Source: AC-32 sp035455605 (GTDB lineage Bacteria; Actinomycetota; Thermoleophilia; Gaiellales; Gaiellaceae). Taken from it: a DNA stretch of 7,739 bases. Under the pieces are notes generated by a model. It was not told the origin of the DNA, made no database searches, and was given only the letters and a program-made list of their open reading frames with translations. The DNA is taken from NCBI GenBank assembly GCA_035455605.1, contig DATIER010000307.1, positions 1 to 7,739 of the forward strand. The letters run 5' to 3'. Numbering within the stretch: position 1 is the stretch's first letter; each line of letters starts with the position of its first letter. This document shows positions 1 to 6,567 of the stretch, piece after piece. Both the position numbers and the translations under genes were made by a program.

Positions 1-1
1 G

Positions 2-277
2 CAGGCGACGTGGCCGGTGACCGAGCTCGCCGACCGCTGGCTCCCGCACGCGACGGCCGACGACTTCGGCGAGGCGCTGAAGCTGGTCTCGGAGGAGGCG
101 GCCCGCCTGCTCGTCGACCAGCACGGGTTCACGATCGAGGACGCCTTCGTCTTCCTCTCCGTCGCGTGCGATGCCGGCGTCGCGCAGGCGTGCAAGCCGG
201 CGCCGCAGTTCGGGACGATCGCGCGCTTCGCGATCCCGAAGATCGCCGCCTGCCCCGCGCCCTTCGCAGTTTCGTAG
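2..277 (+). CDS. Acetamidase/formamidase family protein, C-terminal part (5' end outside window)
   Basis: The frame is open from the window edge (first full codon at position 2) to a TAG at 275-277, giving the last 91 residues. Family enzymes (FmdA/AmdA) hydrolyse formamide or short amides to ammonia and the acid in the cytoplasm. The visible part matches the family's C-terminal end: a helix of the type EEAARLLVDQHGFTIEDAF, then LSVACDAGVAQACKPAP, then a closing strand ending in IPKI. The catalytic core lies upstream and cannot be checked, so the substrate is open. An internal GTG at 17 is not a credible start because the family fold continues upstream in frame (QATWPV precedes it). The cyclase gene begins 14-20 bp downstream, so co-transcription is possible. 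Confidence 0.8.
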   Translation, partial: QATWPVTELADRWLPHATADDFGEALKLVSEEAARLLVDQHGFTIEDAFVFLSVACDAGVAQACKPAPQFGTIARFAIPKIAACPAPFAVS

Positions 278-291
278 TTCCGCCCTAGGCT
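263..291 (+). promoter_or_regulatory. Candidate promoter for the cyclase/ATPase gene, leaderless type
   Basis: TTCGCA (263-268), a 17-bp spacer and TAGGCT (286-291) resemble a sigma-70-type -35/-10 pair; the -10 fits the actinobacterial TANNNT pattern. It overlaps the end of the upstream gene. Six bases separate the -10 from the GTG at 298, which would put the transcription start at or next to that codon. No Shine-Dalgarno sequence precedes either possible start. This is pattern reading only. Confidence 0.3.
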
Positions 292-2346
292 GTGTCCGTG
301 AACGCCTGCGTCAACTGCGGCCAGGAGAACCCGTCGATCGCGCGGTTCTGCCTTGCGTGCGGCCGCGAGCTGTCGGCTGCAACCCCGCGCGAGGAGCGCC
401 GCGTGGTCAGCGTCATCTTCGTCGACCTCGTCGGCTTCACCGCGCAGTCCGACCAGCGCGACCCCGAGGACGTGCAGGCGATCCTGGGCCCGTACCACGA
501 GTGCGCGCGGCGCGAGATCGAGTCCTTCGGCGGCCGCGTCGAGAAGTTCATCGGCGACGCCGTGATGGGCGTCTTCGGGGCGCCGACGGCGTACGGCGAC
601 GACGCCGAGCGGGCCACGCGCGCGGCCCTCGCGGTGCGCGACGCGCTGCGACCGCTCGACCTGCAGTTCCGGATCGCCGTCAACACCGGCGAGGCGCTCG
701 TCACCATCGACGCGCGACCCGAGCACGGCGAGGCGATGGTCGCGGGTGACGTCGTCAACACCGCGGCTCGCCTGCAGCACGCGGCGCCGGTCGACGGGAT
801 CGTCGTCGGGGCGGAAACGCACCGGCTGACGCGGGACGCGATCGTCTACGAGCCGCTCGAGGCGGTCGTCGCGAAGGGCAAGGCGGACGCGGTCGAGGCG
901 TGGCTCGCGGTCGAGGCCTCGACGCCGGTCGGCGAGCGCCGGAGCAGTCGCGCGCCGTTCGTCGGGCGCACGCGCGAGCTCGAGGTGCTGCGCGGGATCT
1001 GGGAGCGCACGGCGGCCGAGCGCAAGCCGCACCTCGTGACGGTGTTCGGCCAGGCAGGCGTGGGCAAGTCGCGTCTCGCGAGCGAGTTCGCGGCCGCGGT
1101 CGAGCAGCTCGGCGGCCGGACGATCCGCGGCCGGTCGCTGCCGTACCGGGAGAGCAGCGCGTACTTCGCGTTCGCGCTGCAGGTGAAGCAGCTCTGCGGC
1201 ATCTTCGAGACGGACACGCGGGAGGTCGGCCTGCGCAAGCTGCGCGAGGAGGTCGAGACGCTCGTCGGCGTGGGCGCGGCCGACGAGATCTCGCAGCACC
1301 TCGCGATCCTGCTCGGACTCGATCCCGACCACTCCGTCTCCGACCGCGAGACGCTCTTCTTCTCCGTGCGCGTCTTCATCGAGGCCGTCGCCCGTGACCG
1401 GCCGACGATGCTCGTCTTCGAGGACCTGCACTGGGCCGACTCGAGCCTGCTCGACCTGGTCGAGCTGCTCGCGGGCCGGCTGCGCGACCTGCCGATCCTG
1501 GTGCTCGCGCTCGCCCGGCCCGACCTGCTCGACGCACGGCCGGCGTGGGGCGGCGGTCTCGCCGCGTACAGCGCGCTGCCGCTCGAGCCGCTCTCGCAGG
1601 AGGACTCGCGGCTCCTCGCCGAGCATCTGCTCGCGGACGGCGCGAGCGAGGCGGTCGCCGCGAACGCGGAAGGGAACCCGCTGTTCATCGAGCAGCTGGC
1701 GGCGACGATGCTGGAGACCTCCGCCGGGGCCGCCCGGACGTCGCTGCCGAACTCGATCCGCGGCCTGCTCGCGGCGCGGCTCGACGCGCTGCCGGCGAAG
1801 GAGCGGACGCTGCTGCTGGACGCCGCGGTCGTCGGCAAGACGTTCTGGCGCGGCGCGCTCGAGGCGATGGGCGACGGCCAGGAGCTGTCGGACCTGCTCG
1901 GCGCGCTCGAGCGCCGCGACCTCGTTCGGCGCGACACCGTCTCGAGCTTCGAGGGCGACCGGCAGTACTCGTTCACGCACGTGCTGATCCGCGACGCGGC
2001 CTACGAGCTGCTGCCCCGGGCGCGGCGCCGCGAGCGGCATGCCCAGGTCGCACGCTTCTTCGAGCAGGTCACGTCCGAGGTCGGCGAGGCGACCACGGCC
2101 AAGGCGCGGCACTGGCGCGACGCGGGCGAGCCCGAGCGCGCGCTCGAGCACTTCGTCAACGCCGGCGAGCAGGCGGAGCGCGGCTGGGCGAAGGAGCAGG
2201 CGGTCGCGCTCTACCGCGAGGCGCTTGCGCTCGTCCCCGAGGGCGACATGGCCCTCCGCCGTGAGGTCACCATGAAGCTCGCGGTCGCGCTCCAGGCCGA
2301 ATACCACGTGACCGACGCACGCCTGCTCGGCCTCGGCGAGGGGTAG
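292..2346 (+). CDS. Zinc-ribbon / class III nucleotide cyclase / STAND-like ATPase fusion protein
   Basis: A 684-residue cytoplasmic signalling protein. Residues 6-23 form a zinc ribbon (C6, C9, C20, C23). Residues ~36-205 are a class III cyclase domain with both metal aspartates (D45 in FVDLVGFT, D89 in FIGDAVM), K85 at the purine-selecting lysine position, and the transition-state pair N156 and R160 in VVNTAAR. The second purine-selecting position, seven residues before N156, is M149 rather than Asp, so ATP selectivity is not assured. Residues ~221-470 are an AAA_16/STAND-type ATPase: Walker A GQAGVGKS (253-260), Walker B TMLVFEDLHWAD (372-383) and GNPLFIEQL (461-469). Helical repeats with TPR character follow (~600-670). 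Many relatives carry a much longer TPR tail; this one stops early, with no sign of a frameshift. Start: GTG 292 is used here, but GTG 298 is equally good and better placed for a leaderless transcript. A regulatory role through cyclic nucleotide production is inferred; the input signal is unknown. Confidence 0.92.
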   Translation: MSVNACVNCGQENPSIARFCLACGRELSAATPREERRVVSVIFVDLVGFTAQSDQRDPEDVQAILGPYHECARREIESFGGRVEKFIGDAVMGVFGAPTAYGDDAERATRAALAVRDALRPLDLQFRIAVNTGEALVTIDARPEHGEAMVAGDVVNTAARLQHAAPVDGIVVGAETHRLTRDAIVYEPLEAVVAKGKADAVEAWLAVEASTPVGERRSSRAPFVGRTRELEVLRGIWERTAAERKPHLVTVFGQAGVGKSRLASEFAAAVEQLGGRTIRGRSLPYRESSAYFAFALQVKQLCGIFETDTREVGLRKLREEVETLVGVGAADEISQHLAILLGLDPDHSVSDRETLFFSVRVFIEAVARDRPTMLVFEDLHWADSSLLDLVELLAGRLRDLPILVLALARPDLLDARPAWGGGLAAYSALPLEPLSQEDSRLLAEHLLADGASEAVAANAEGNPLFIEQLAATMLETSAGAARTSLPNSIRGLLAARLDALPAKERTLLLDAAVVGKTFWRGALEAMGDGQELSDLLGALERRDLVRRDTVSSFEGDRQYSFTHVLIRDAAYELLPRARRRERHAQVARFFEQVTSEVGEATTAKARHWRDAGEPERALEHFVNAGEQAERGWAKEQAVALYREALALVPEGDMALRREVTMKLAVALQAEYHVTDARLLGLGEG

Positions 2347-2350
2347 ACGG

Positions 2351-2632
2351 CTAGCCCGGGAAGTCCGCCGGGCTGACGTCGCCGGCGATCACCTTCAGCA
2401 ACTCGATCTCGTGCTGCCCGAGCTTCGACGAGTGATCCAGGATCGCCTGCTCGTCGGGCGCGGCGTAGACGCAGTAGGTGCGGACGGTGCCGTCGTCGTC
2501 GACGATCACATGGCTGTGCTCCCAGGTGATCTCCGGGAACTCGTTCTCGATCGTGACGCGCGACTTGCGCCCCACCTGGGGCATCGCCTCTTGCGTGACG
2601 TCGAACTTGCGGACGATCAGGTATCTCGGCAT
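2351..2632 (-). CDS. DUF4242 family small protein (SCO4226-like)
   Basis: A 93-residue soluble protein. It opens with MPRYLIVRKF, the usual first strand of DUF4242 proteins, and contains the family's WEHSHV (37-42) and TYCVYAAPDEQAILDH (52-67) segments, with H39, H41, C54 and H67 as conspicuous polar or metal-capable residues. The family is a small ferredoxin-like fold; the Streptomyces coelicolor member SCO4226 is known to bind nickel, but a role for this protein is not established. The ATG at 2632 is preceded by AGGA with a 7-base spacer. The gene lies 17 bp after the stop of the FAD-linked oxidoreductase on the same strand, so the two are very likely co-transcribed. Its stop is 4 bp from the stop of the convergent cyclase gene. 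Confidence 0.85.
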   Translation of the reverse strand: MPRYLIVRKFDVTQEAMPQVGRKSRVTIENEFPEITWEHSHVIVDDDGTVRTYCVYAAPDEQAILDHSSKLGQHEIELLKVIAGDVSPADFPG

Positions 2633-2649
2633 GTGGCGATCCTACGACG

Positions 2650-4029
2650 CTATGCGGCCGGCCGGATGTTCTGGTTGACGTGGAAGACGTTCTCCGGGTC
2701 GTACTCCGCCTTGATCGCGGCCAGCCGCGCGTAGTTCTCGCGGTACGTCGCCTGGACGCGCTCCTCGCCCTCGCCGAGGAAGTTGACGTACGAGCCGCCG
2801 GCCGTGTACGGGTGCAGCGCGTCGAAGTAGTCGACCGTCCAGCGCGTGATCGCCTCCGCGTTCGCCGGATCGGGGTCGACGCCGGCGATCACCGAGGCCC
2901 AGTTCGCCTCGCGGTACGCCCACGGCGTGTCGGCCGGGCCGACTCGGTGCGCGGCGCCGTCGATCGGGTAGAGGTGCATGGTCGACTTCCACGTCGGCAG
3001 CGCCTCCGCGAACCGCCGGTGCACCTCGATCGCCGCATCCGGGATCTCCGTCACGAAGTCGCCGCGCCAGTACCACTGGTCGCCGGGCGGGTAGACAGGG
3101 TCGAACGCGCTCTGCAGCGCCGTCAGCGGCATCGGCTGGACGCCGTCGAGCAGGAGCCCGTCCTGAGCGCGCGCGTCCTCGAGCACCTCCGCCGCCTGCT
3201 CGGGCGGCCCGGTCCAGCACCAGATCACCGCGGCGACCTTGCGCAGGTGCAGCTCCTCCGGGAAGGGCGGCGCGGGGGGCACGCTGGCGAACAGGAAGAA
3301 GCCGCCGAGCTCCTCCGGCGCGGCGAGGATGAACTCGCGGTACCAGCGGAGGATGTCGCCGGCGGCGTCGAGATCCCAGAACATCGGCCCGGCGACCACG
3401 TCTCCGACGGGATGGAGCCGCGAACGGATCGACGTGACGACGCCGAAGTTCCCGCCGCCGCCGCGGATCGCCCAGTACAGGTCGGGCTCCGTCTCCTCGT
3501 CGACCTCGACGACGCTGCCGTCGGCGAGCACGACCTGCGCGCCGAGGATGTTGTCGATCGAGAGGCCCGCGCGGCGCGTCAGGTAGCCGACGCCGCCGCC
3601 GAGCATCAGGCCGCCGGCGCCGGTGGTCGAGATGATCCCGGCCGGCGTGGCGAGGCCGTGCGCGCCCGTCGCCGCGTCGACGTCCCCGAGCAGCGCGCCA
3701 CCGCCGATCGTGACGGTACGGGCGTCGGGATCGACGTCGACGGAGCTCAGCGCCGACAGGTCGATCGCGAGGCCGCCGTCGACGCTCGCGAGGCCGGCGC
3801 CGTTGTGGCCGCCGCCGCGGATCGCGAGCTCGAGCTCGTGCTCGCGGCCGAAGCGCACCGCGGTGACGACGTCCTCGACGTCCGCCACTTGCGCGATCAG
3901 GGCCGGCCGCCGGTCGATCATCGCGTTGTAGAGCTTGCGCGCCTCGTCGTAGCCGGGGTCGCTCGGCTGGACGACGGCGCCGCGCAGTCGCGCGGCTAGG
4001 CCGTCCGCGTCGATCTTGATCTCAGTCAT
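2650..4029 (-). CDS. FAD-linked oxidoreductase, berberine-bridge-enzyme (BBE) type
   Basis: A 459-residue flavoprotein of the p-cresol methylhydroxylase/vanillyl-alcohol oxidase fold. The N-terminal FAD-binding domain (~40-210) contains RGGGHNGAG (71-79), whose H75 sits at the position normally bound covalently to the FAD 8-alpha carbon. The glycine-rich TTGAGGLMLGGGVGYL (135-150) and AIRGGGGNFGVVTS (187-200) complete the FAD site. The C-terminal BBE domain (~412-457) ends in YDPENVFHVNQNI. Bicovalent members have a Cys in the segment before the glycine-rich motif; here it reads ATPAGIIST, so only the His link is expected. No signal peptide is visible, so it is probably cytoplasmic. Substrate is not predictable; relatives oxidise sugars, alcohols or alkaloid-like compounds using O2 or other acceptors. 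The start at 4029 has a strong GGAGG-type ribosome site. DUF4242 follows in the same operon. Confidence 0.93.
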   Translation of the reverse strand: MTEIKIDADGLAARLRGAVVQPSDPGYDEARKLYNAMIDRRPALIAQVADVEDVVTAVRFGREHELELAIRGGGHNGAGLASVDGGLAIDLSALSSVDVDPDARTVTIGGGALLGDVDAATGAHGLATPAGIISTTGAGGLMLGGGVGYLTRRAGLSIDNILGAQVVLADGSVVEVDEETEPDLYWAIRGGGGNFGVVTSIRSRLHPVGDVVAGPMFWDLDAAGDILRWYREFILAAPEELGGFFLFASVPPAPPFPEELHLRKVAAVIWCWTGPPEQAAEVLEDARAQDGLLLDGVQPMPLTALQSAFDPVYPPGDQWYWRGDFVTEIPDAAIEVHRRFAEALPTWKSTMHLYPIDGAAHRVGPADTPWAYREANWASVIAGVDPDPANAEAITRWTVDYFDALHPYTAGGSYVNFLGEGEERVQATYRENYARLAAIKAEYDPENVFHVNQNIRPAA

Positions 4030-4036
4030 TGCCCAT

Positions 4037-4044
4037 TCCTCCCT
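4037..4044 (-). promoter_or_regulatory. Ribosome binding site of the BBE-type oxidoreductase
   Basis: On the minus strand this reads AGGGAGGA, close to the ideal anti-16S match, seven bases before the ATG at 4029. It is the strongest Shine-Dalgarno sequence in the window and fixes this start. The divergent + strand gene has none comparable. Confidence 0.75.
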
Positions 4045-4093
4045 GGTCCTCCATCACCGGACGCGCACGCCGCGCCGGTTCTTCCCCCGGTCG

Positions 4094-4099
4094 TACGAT
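4094..4099 (+). promoter_or_regulatory. Candidate -10 element for the geranylgeranyl-reductase-family gene
   Basis: TACGAT fits TANNNT and lies 7 bases before a GTG at 4107, the spacing expected if transcription starts on that GTG (leaderless message). If so, the protein starts at 4107 and the ATG at 4098, which overlaps the -10 box, is not used. No convincing -35 was found. It sits in the 68-bp divergent gap, which must also contain the promoter for the minus-strand operon. Confidence 0.28.
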
Positions 4100-5231
4100 G
4101 GAGCCCGTGGAGCGGTTCGACGCAATCGTCGTCGGCGCCGGCCCGGCCGGCTCGAGCGCGGCGCTGCGGCTGGCGCAGGAAGGGGCGCGCGTCCTGCTGC
4201 TCGACCGCGAGCGCTTCCCGCGGGACAAGCCGTGCGGCGGCGGGCTCACGTACCGGGCCGTGCGGCAGCTCCCGGTGTCGGTCGAGCCGGTCGTGGAGGA
4301 CACGGTGCACCGCTTCCAGCTCGGCTTCCGCTACCGGCGGCGCTTCGAGCGGCGCAGCGAGTCGCCGATCGTGCTGATGACGCAGCGCCGGCGGCTCGAC
4401 GCCTTCCTCGCGGAGCAGGCGGCGGCGGCCGGGGCGGACTTCCGCGACGGGGTGCGCGCGACCGCGCTGGAGCAGGACGACGAGGGCGTGACCGTGCGCT
4501 TCGACGGCTCGGCCGCCTCGGCGCCGGTCGCGATCGGCGCGGACGGCGTCAACGGCCTGACGGCGCGGGCGCTCGGCCTGACCCGCGCGAGGTCGCACGG
4601 TGTGGCGCTGGAGGCGAACGTCGCGCATGTTCACGCGCGCGAGGACTACCGCGGCCGCGCGGTCGTCGAGCTCGGCACCGTGCCCGGCGGCTATGCCTGG
4701 GTCTTTCCCAAGGGCGACCACGTCAACGTCGGTGTCGGCGGCTGGGAGTCGGAAGGGCCGCGGCTGCGCGAGCACCTCGACCGTGCGTGCTCGGGGTACG
4801 GGCTGCCTGCGGACAAGCTCGAGTCGCTGCGCGGGTACCGACTGCCGATGCGTTCCGGCGGCGCCCGGGCGCGCTCCGGGAGGGTGCTGCTCGCTGGCGA
4901 CGCGGCAGCGCTCGTCGACCCGCTCTCGGGCGACGGCATGTACGAGGCGTTCGTCAGCGCGCGGCTCGCGTCGGAGGCGGCCCTGTCGGGAGACCTCGAC
5001 GGCTACGAGCCGGCGCTCGAGCGCGAGCTCGGTCGCACGCTCGCGGCCTCGTGGAAGGCGAAGCACGCGCTCGAGCGCTTCCCGCGGCTCGTGTTCGGCG
5101 TCGCGCGCCTGCCGCCGGTGTGGGGCTTCACGTCGGCCTTCCTGCGCGGCGAGCTGGCGCACCCCGGCGAGGCGACCGGCCTCGTCCGCGCGCCGTTGCG
5201 CCTGGTCGACGTCCTCGGCCGCCGGTCCTGA
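4098..5231 (+). CDS. Geranylgeranyl reductase family FAD-dependent oxidoreductase
   Basis: A 377-residue flavoprotein of the p-hydroxybenzoate hydroxylase fold. Visible motifs are the N-terminal dinucleotide-binding GAGPAG (13-18) after a beta strand, DKPCGGGL (43-50), which is the family's cysteine-containing signature, GADGVN (147-152), and the second FAD motif GDAAALVDPLSGDG (267-280). The segment YAWVFPKGDHVNVGVGG (199-215) is also typical. Family members reduce isoprenoid double bonds (geranylgeranyl chains of lipids, chlorophyll or menaquinone side chains) or act as related monooxygenases/halogenases; the substrate here is not shown by context. An upstream in-frame start at 4029 would add 23 residues of low-complexity, Arg/Pro-rich sequence across the divergent promoter region and was rejected. 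GTG 4107 is a real alternative. No membrane segment is evident. It is transcribed divergently from the BBE-type oxidoreductase. Confidence 0.88.
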   Translation: MEPVERFDAIVVGAGPAGSSAALRLAQEGARVLLLDRERFPRDKPCGGGLTYRAVRQLPVSVEPVVEDTVHRFQLGFRYRRRFERRSESPIVLMTQRRRLDAFLAEQAAAAGADFRDGVRATALEQDDEGVTVRFDGSAASAPVAIGADGVNGLTARALGLTRARSHGVALEANVAHVHAREDYRGRAVVELGTVPGGYAWVFPKGDHVNVGVGGWESEGPRLREHLDRACSGYGLPADKLESLRGYRLPMRSGGARARSGRVLLAGDAAALVDPLSGDGMYEAFVSARLASEAALSGDLDGYEPALERELGRTLAASWKAKHALERFPRLVFGVARLPPVWGFTSAFLRGELAHPGEATGLVRAPLRLVDVLGRRS

Positions 5232-5262
5232 CGTCACGGTTCCGTCACCGTGTCTGACACCG
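5232..5262 (+). repeat. Imperfect direct repeat, copy 1
   Basis: About 31 bp beginning CGTCACGGT and ending GTCTGACACCG, beginning right after the stop of the upstream gene. A diverged copy lies 77 bp downstream. The terminal part GTGTCTGACAC (5250-5260) is a perfect inverted repeat around a central T. It also contains CTGACA (5254-5259), a 5/6 match to a -35 box. Confidence 0.55.
5235..5252 (+). other. Small hairpin after the reductase gene
   Basis: CACGGT (5235-5240) and ACCGTG (5247-5252) form a perfect 6-bp stem with a 6-base loop, starting 4 bases after the stop codon. There is no T tract after it, so an intrinsic terminator is possible but weakly supported. It lies inside repeat copy 1. 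Confidence 0.3.
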
Positions 5263-5308
5263 AGACGCGCGGCGCCAACGTTCCGGCTGCGCCCGGCTGT
5301 GGATCGTT

Positions 5309-5338
5309 CGTGACGGTCCGGGCACGCGTCTGACACCG
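5309..5338 (+). repeat. Imperfect direct repeat, copy 2
   Basis: About 30 bp beginning CGTGACGGT and ending GTCTGACACCG. The last 11 bases are identical to copy 1; the first 9 differ at one base; the middle is diverged, with one base gap. The palindromic core is shortened to GTCTGAC. It lies 47 bp before the pilT start. Confidence 0.55.
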
Positions 5339-5353
5339 GGGTTCGCGCGCTCA

Positions 5354-5370
5354 AGCGACGGCGGGTCGCT
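5354..5370 (+). other. Inverted repeat just upstream of pilT
   Basis: AGCGAC (5354-5359) and GTCGCT (5365-5370) are a perfect 6-bp inverted repeat with a 5-base spacer, ending 15 bases before the GTG start of pilT. It could be a leader hairpin or an operator. No ribosome binding site lies between it and the start codon. Confidence 0.35.
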
Positions 5371-5385
5371 GCCGATCTGCCCTCC

Positions 5386-6567
5386 GTGGACCTGAATGCG
5401 GTACTCGGCCGCGCCGTGGAGCTCGGCGCGAGCGACATCCACCTCAAGCTCGGCCAGCCGCCGGTGCTCCGGCGCGACGGCCAGCTCGGCCTGCTCCCGG
5501 ACCACCGCCCGTTGTACGACAGTGACCTCGACGCGACGCTCGGGCTCGTCGCCGACATGACGCCCGCCAAGCTCTCGCACTTCCACGAGACCGGCGAGCT
5601 CGACATCGCCTACACGGCCGACGGCCTGCCGCGCTTCCGCGTCAACGGCTACCGCCAGCGCGGCTCGATCTCGTTCGCCTTCCGCGTGATCCCGAAGGAC
5701 GTCCCCGGCTTCGAGCAGCTGCGGCTGCCGCAGGGCGTCCGCCGCCTCGCCGAGGAGCACCGCGGGCTCGTGCTCGTCACCGGCGCCACCGGGTCCGGCA
5801 AGACGACGACGCTCGCGGCCGTGATCGACCACATCAACCGCACGCGGCGCCAGCACATCGTCACGATCGAGGACCCGATCGAGATCCTCCACTCCGACCA
5901 CGGCTGCATCGTCAACCAGCGCGAGGTCGGCCTCGACACCGAGTCGTTCCTCGCCGCGATCCGCCGCGTCCTGCGCCAGGACCCTGACGTGATCCTGATC
6001 GGCGAGCTGCGCGACTCCGAGACCGCCGAGACCGCGCTCAAGGCCGCCGAGTCCGGCCACCTCGTCTTCTCGACGCTCCACACGATCGACGCCGGCGAGA
6101 CGATCGGCCGCATGATCGAGTTCTTCCCGGCGGAGAAGCAGGAGCAGATCCGGTCGATCCTCGCCGGCGTCCTGCGCGGGGTGATCAGCCAGCGGCTGCT
6201 GCCGCGGATGCAGGGCGGACGTGTCGCGGCCGTCGAGGTGATGGTGAACAACTCGCGCATCTCCGACCTGATCCGCGAGCGCCGGGCCGAGGAGATCACC
6301 GACGCGATCGCCGAGGGGCAGTTCTTCGACATGCAGACGTTCAGCCAGGCGTTGATCGAGCTCGTCGTCGCCGGCGAGGTCGACCGCGAGACCGCCGCGA
6401 ACGCGTCCACCAACCGGCACGACTTCCTCGTCGCGCTGGACCAGGCGCTGAAGCGCCAGGCCGCGGGCGTCGAGACCGACCGCCCGGTGTCCGAGATGGA
6501 GCCGGAGCCCCCGCCGCCCGCCGAGCAACCGATGCCCGGGCTGCGGATCGCCGGCCAGGACGGCTGA
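5386..6567 (+). CDS. pilT: Type IV pilus retraction ATPase PilT
   Basis: A 393-residue secretion-superfamily ATPase that powers pilus disassembly at the inner face of the membrane. The N terminus (VELGASDIHLKLG, 11-23) is the standard PilT opening and supports the GTG at 5386 even though no Shine-Dalgarno is visible. Motifs in order: Walker A GATGSGKTT (133-141), Asp box HIVTIEDPIE (157-166), Walker B VILIGELRD (202-210) with catalytic E207, and His box GHLVFSTLHT (224-233). The C-terminal arm (RISDLIRE, ~291-298) is present. Beyond ~360 there is a ~30-residue acidic, proline-rich tail. Length is slightly above the usual ~345-375. The pilus extension ATPase and pilin genes are not in view. 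The stop overlaps the start of the next gene by one base, implying translational coupling. Confidence 0.93.
   Translation: MDLNAVLGRAVELGASDIHLKLGQPPVLRRDGQLGLLPDHRPLYDSDLDATLGLVADMTPAKLSHFHETGELDIAYTADGLPRFRVNGYRQRGSISFAFRVIPKDVPGFEQLRLPQGVRRLAEEHRGLVLVTGATGSGKTTTLAAVIDHINRTRRQHIVTIEDPIEILHSDHGCIVNQREVGLDTESFLAAIRRVLRQDPDVILIGELRDSETAETALKAAESGHLVFSTLHTIDAGETIGRMIEFFPAEKQEQIRSILAGVLRGVISQRLLPRMQGGRVAAVEVMVNNSRISDLIRERRAEEITDAIAEGQFFDMQTFSQALIELVVAGEVDRETAANASTNRHDFLVALDQALKRQAAGVETDRPVSEMEPEPPPPAEQPMPGLRIAGQDG

Noticed and set aside
2680..3999. 439-codon + strand open frame opposite the BBE-type oxidoreductase
   Set aside because: Arg/Asp/Val-rich antisense translation with no motif, whereas the minus-strand protein has a full set of FAD and BBE motifs.
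4029..4097. Upstream extension of the reductase to the first in-frame start at 4029
   Set aside because: The added 23 residues precede the FAD-binding strand, are not typical of the family, and would place coding sequence across the divergent promoter and over the other gene's ribosome site.
2351..5231. Natural-product gene cluster built from the BBE-type oxidase and the geranylgeranyl-reductase-family protein
   Set aside because: No synthase, prenyltransferase, transporter or regulator is present, and the two flavoproteins are divergent; nothing beyond proximity supports a pathway.
5283..5299. Short direct repeat CCGGCTG separated by 3 bp
   Set aside because: Seven bases of G+C-rich sequence repeat easily by chance; no third copy or function suggested.
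4026..5606. 526-codon minus-strand open frame over the reductase gene and the pilT 5' end
   Set aside because: Low-complexity Arg/Ala/Glu translation, no domain, and it crosses a divergent promoter; shadow of the + strand reductase.
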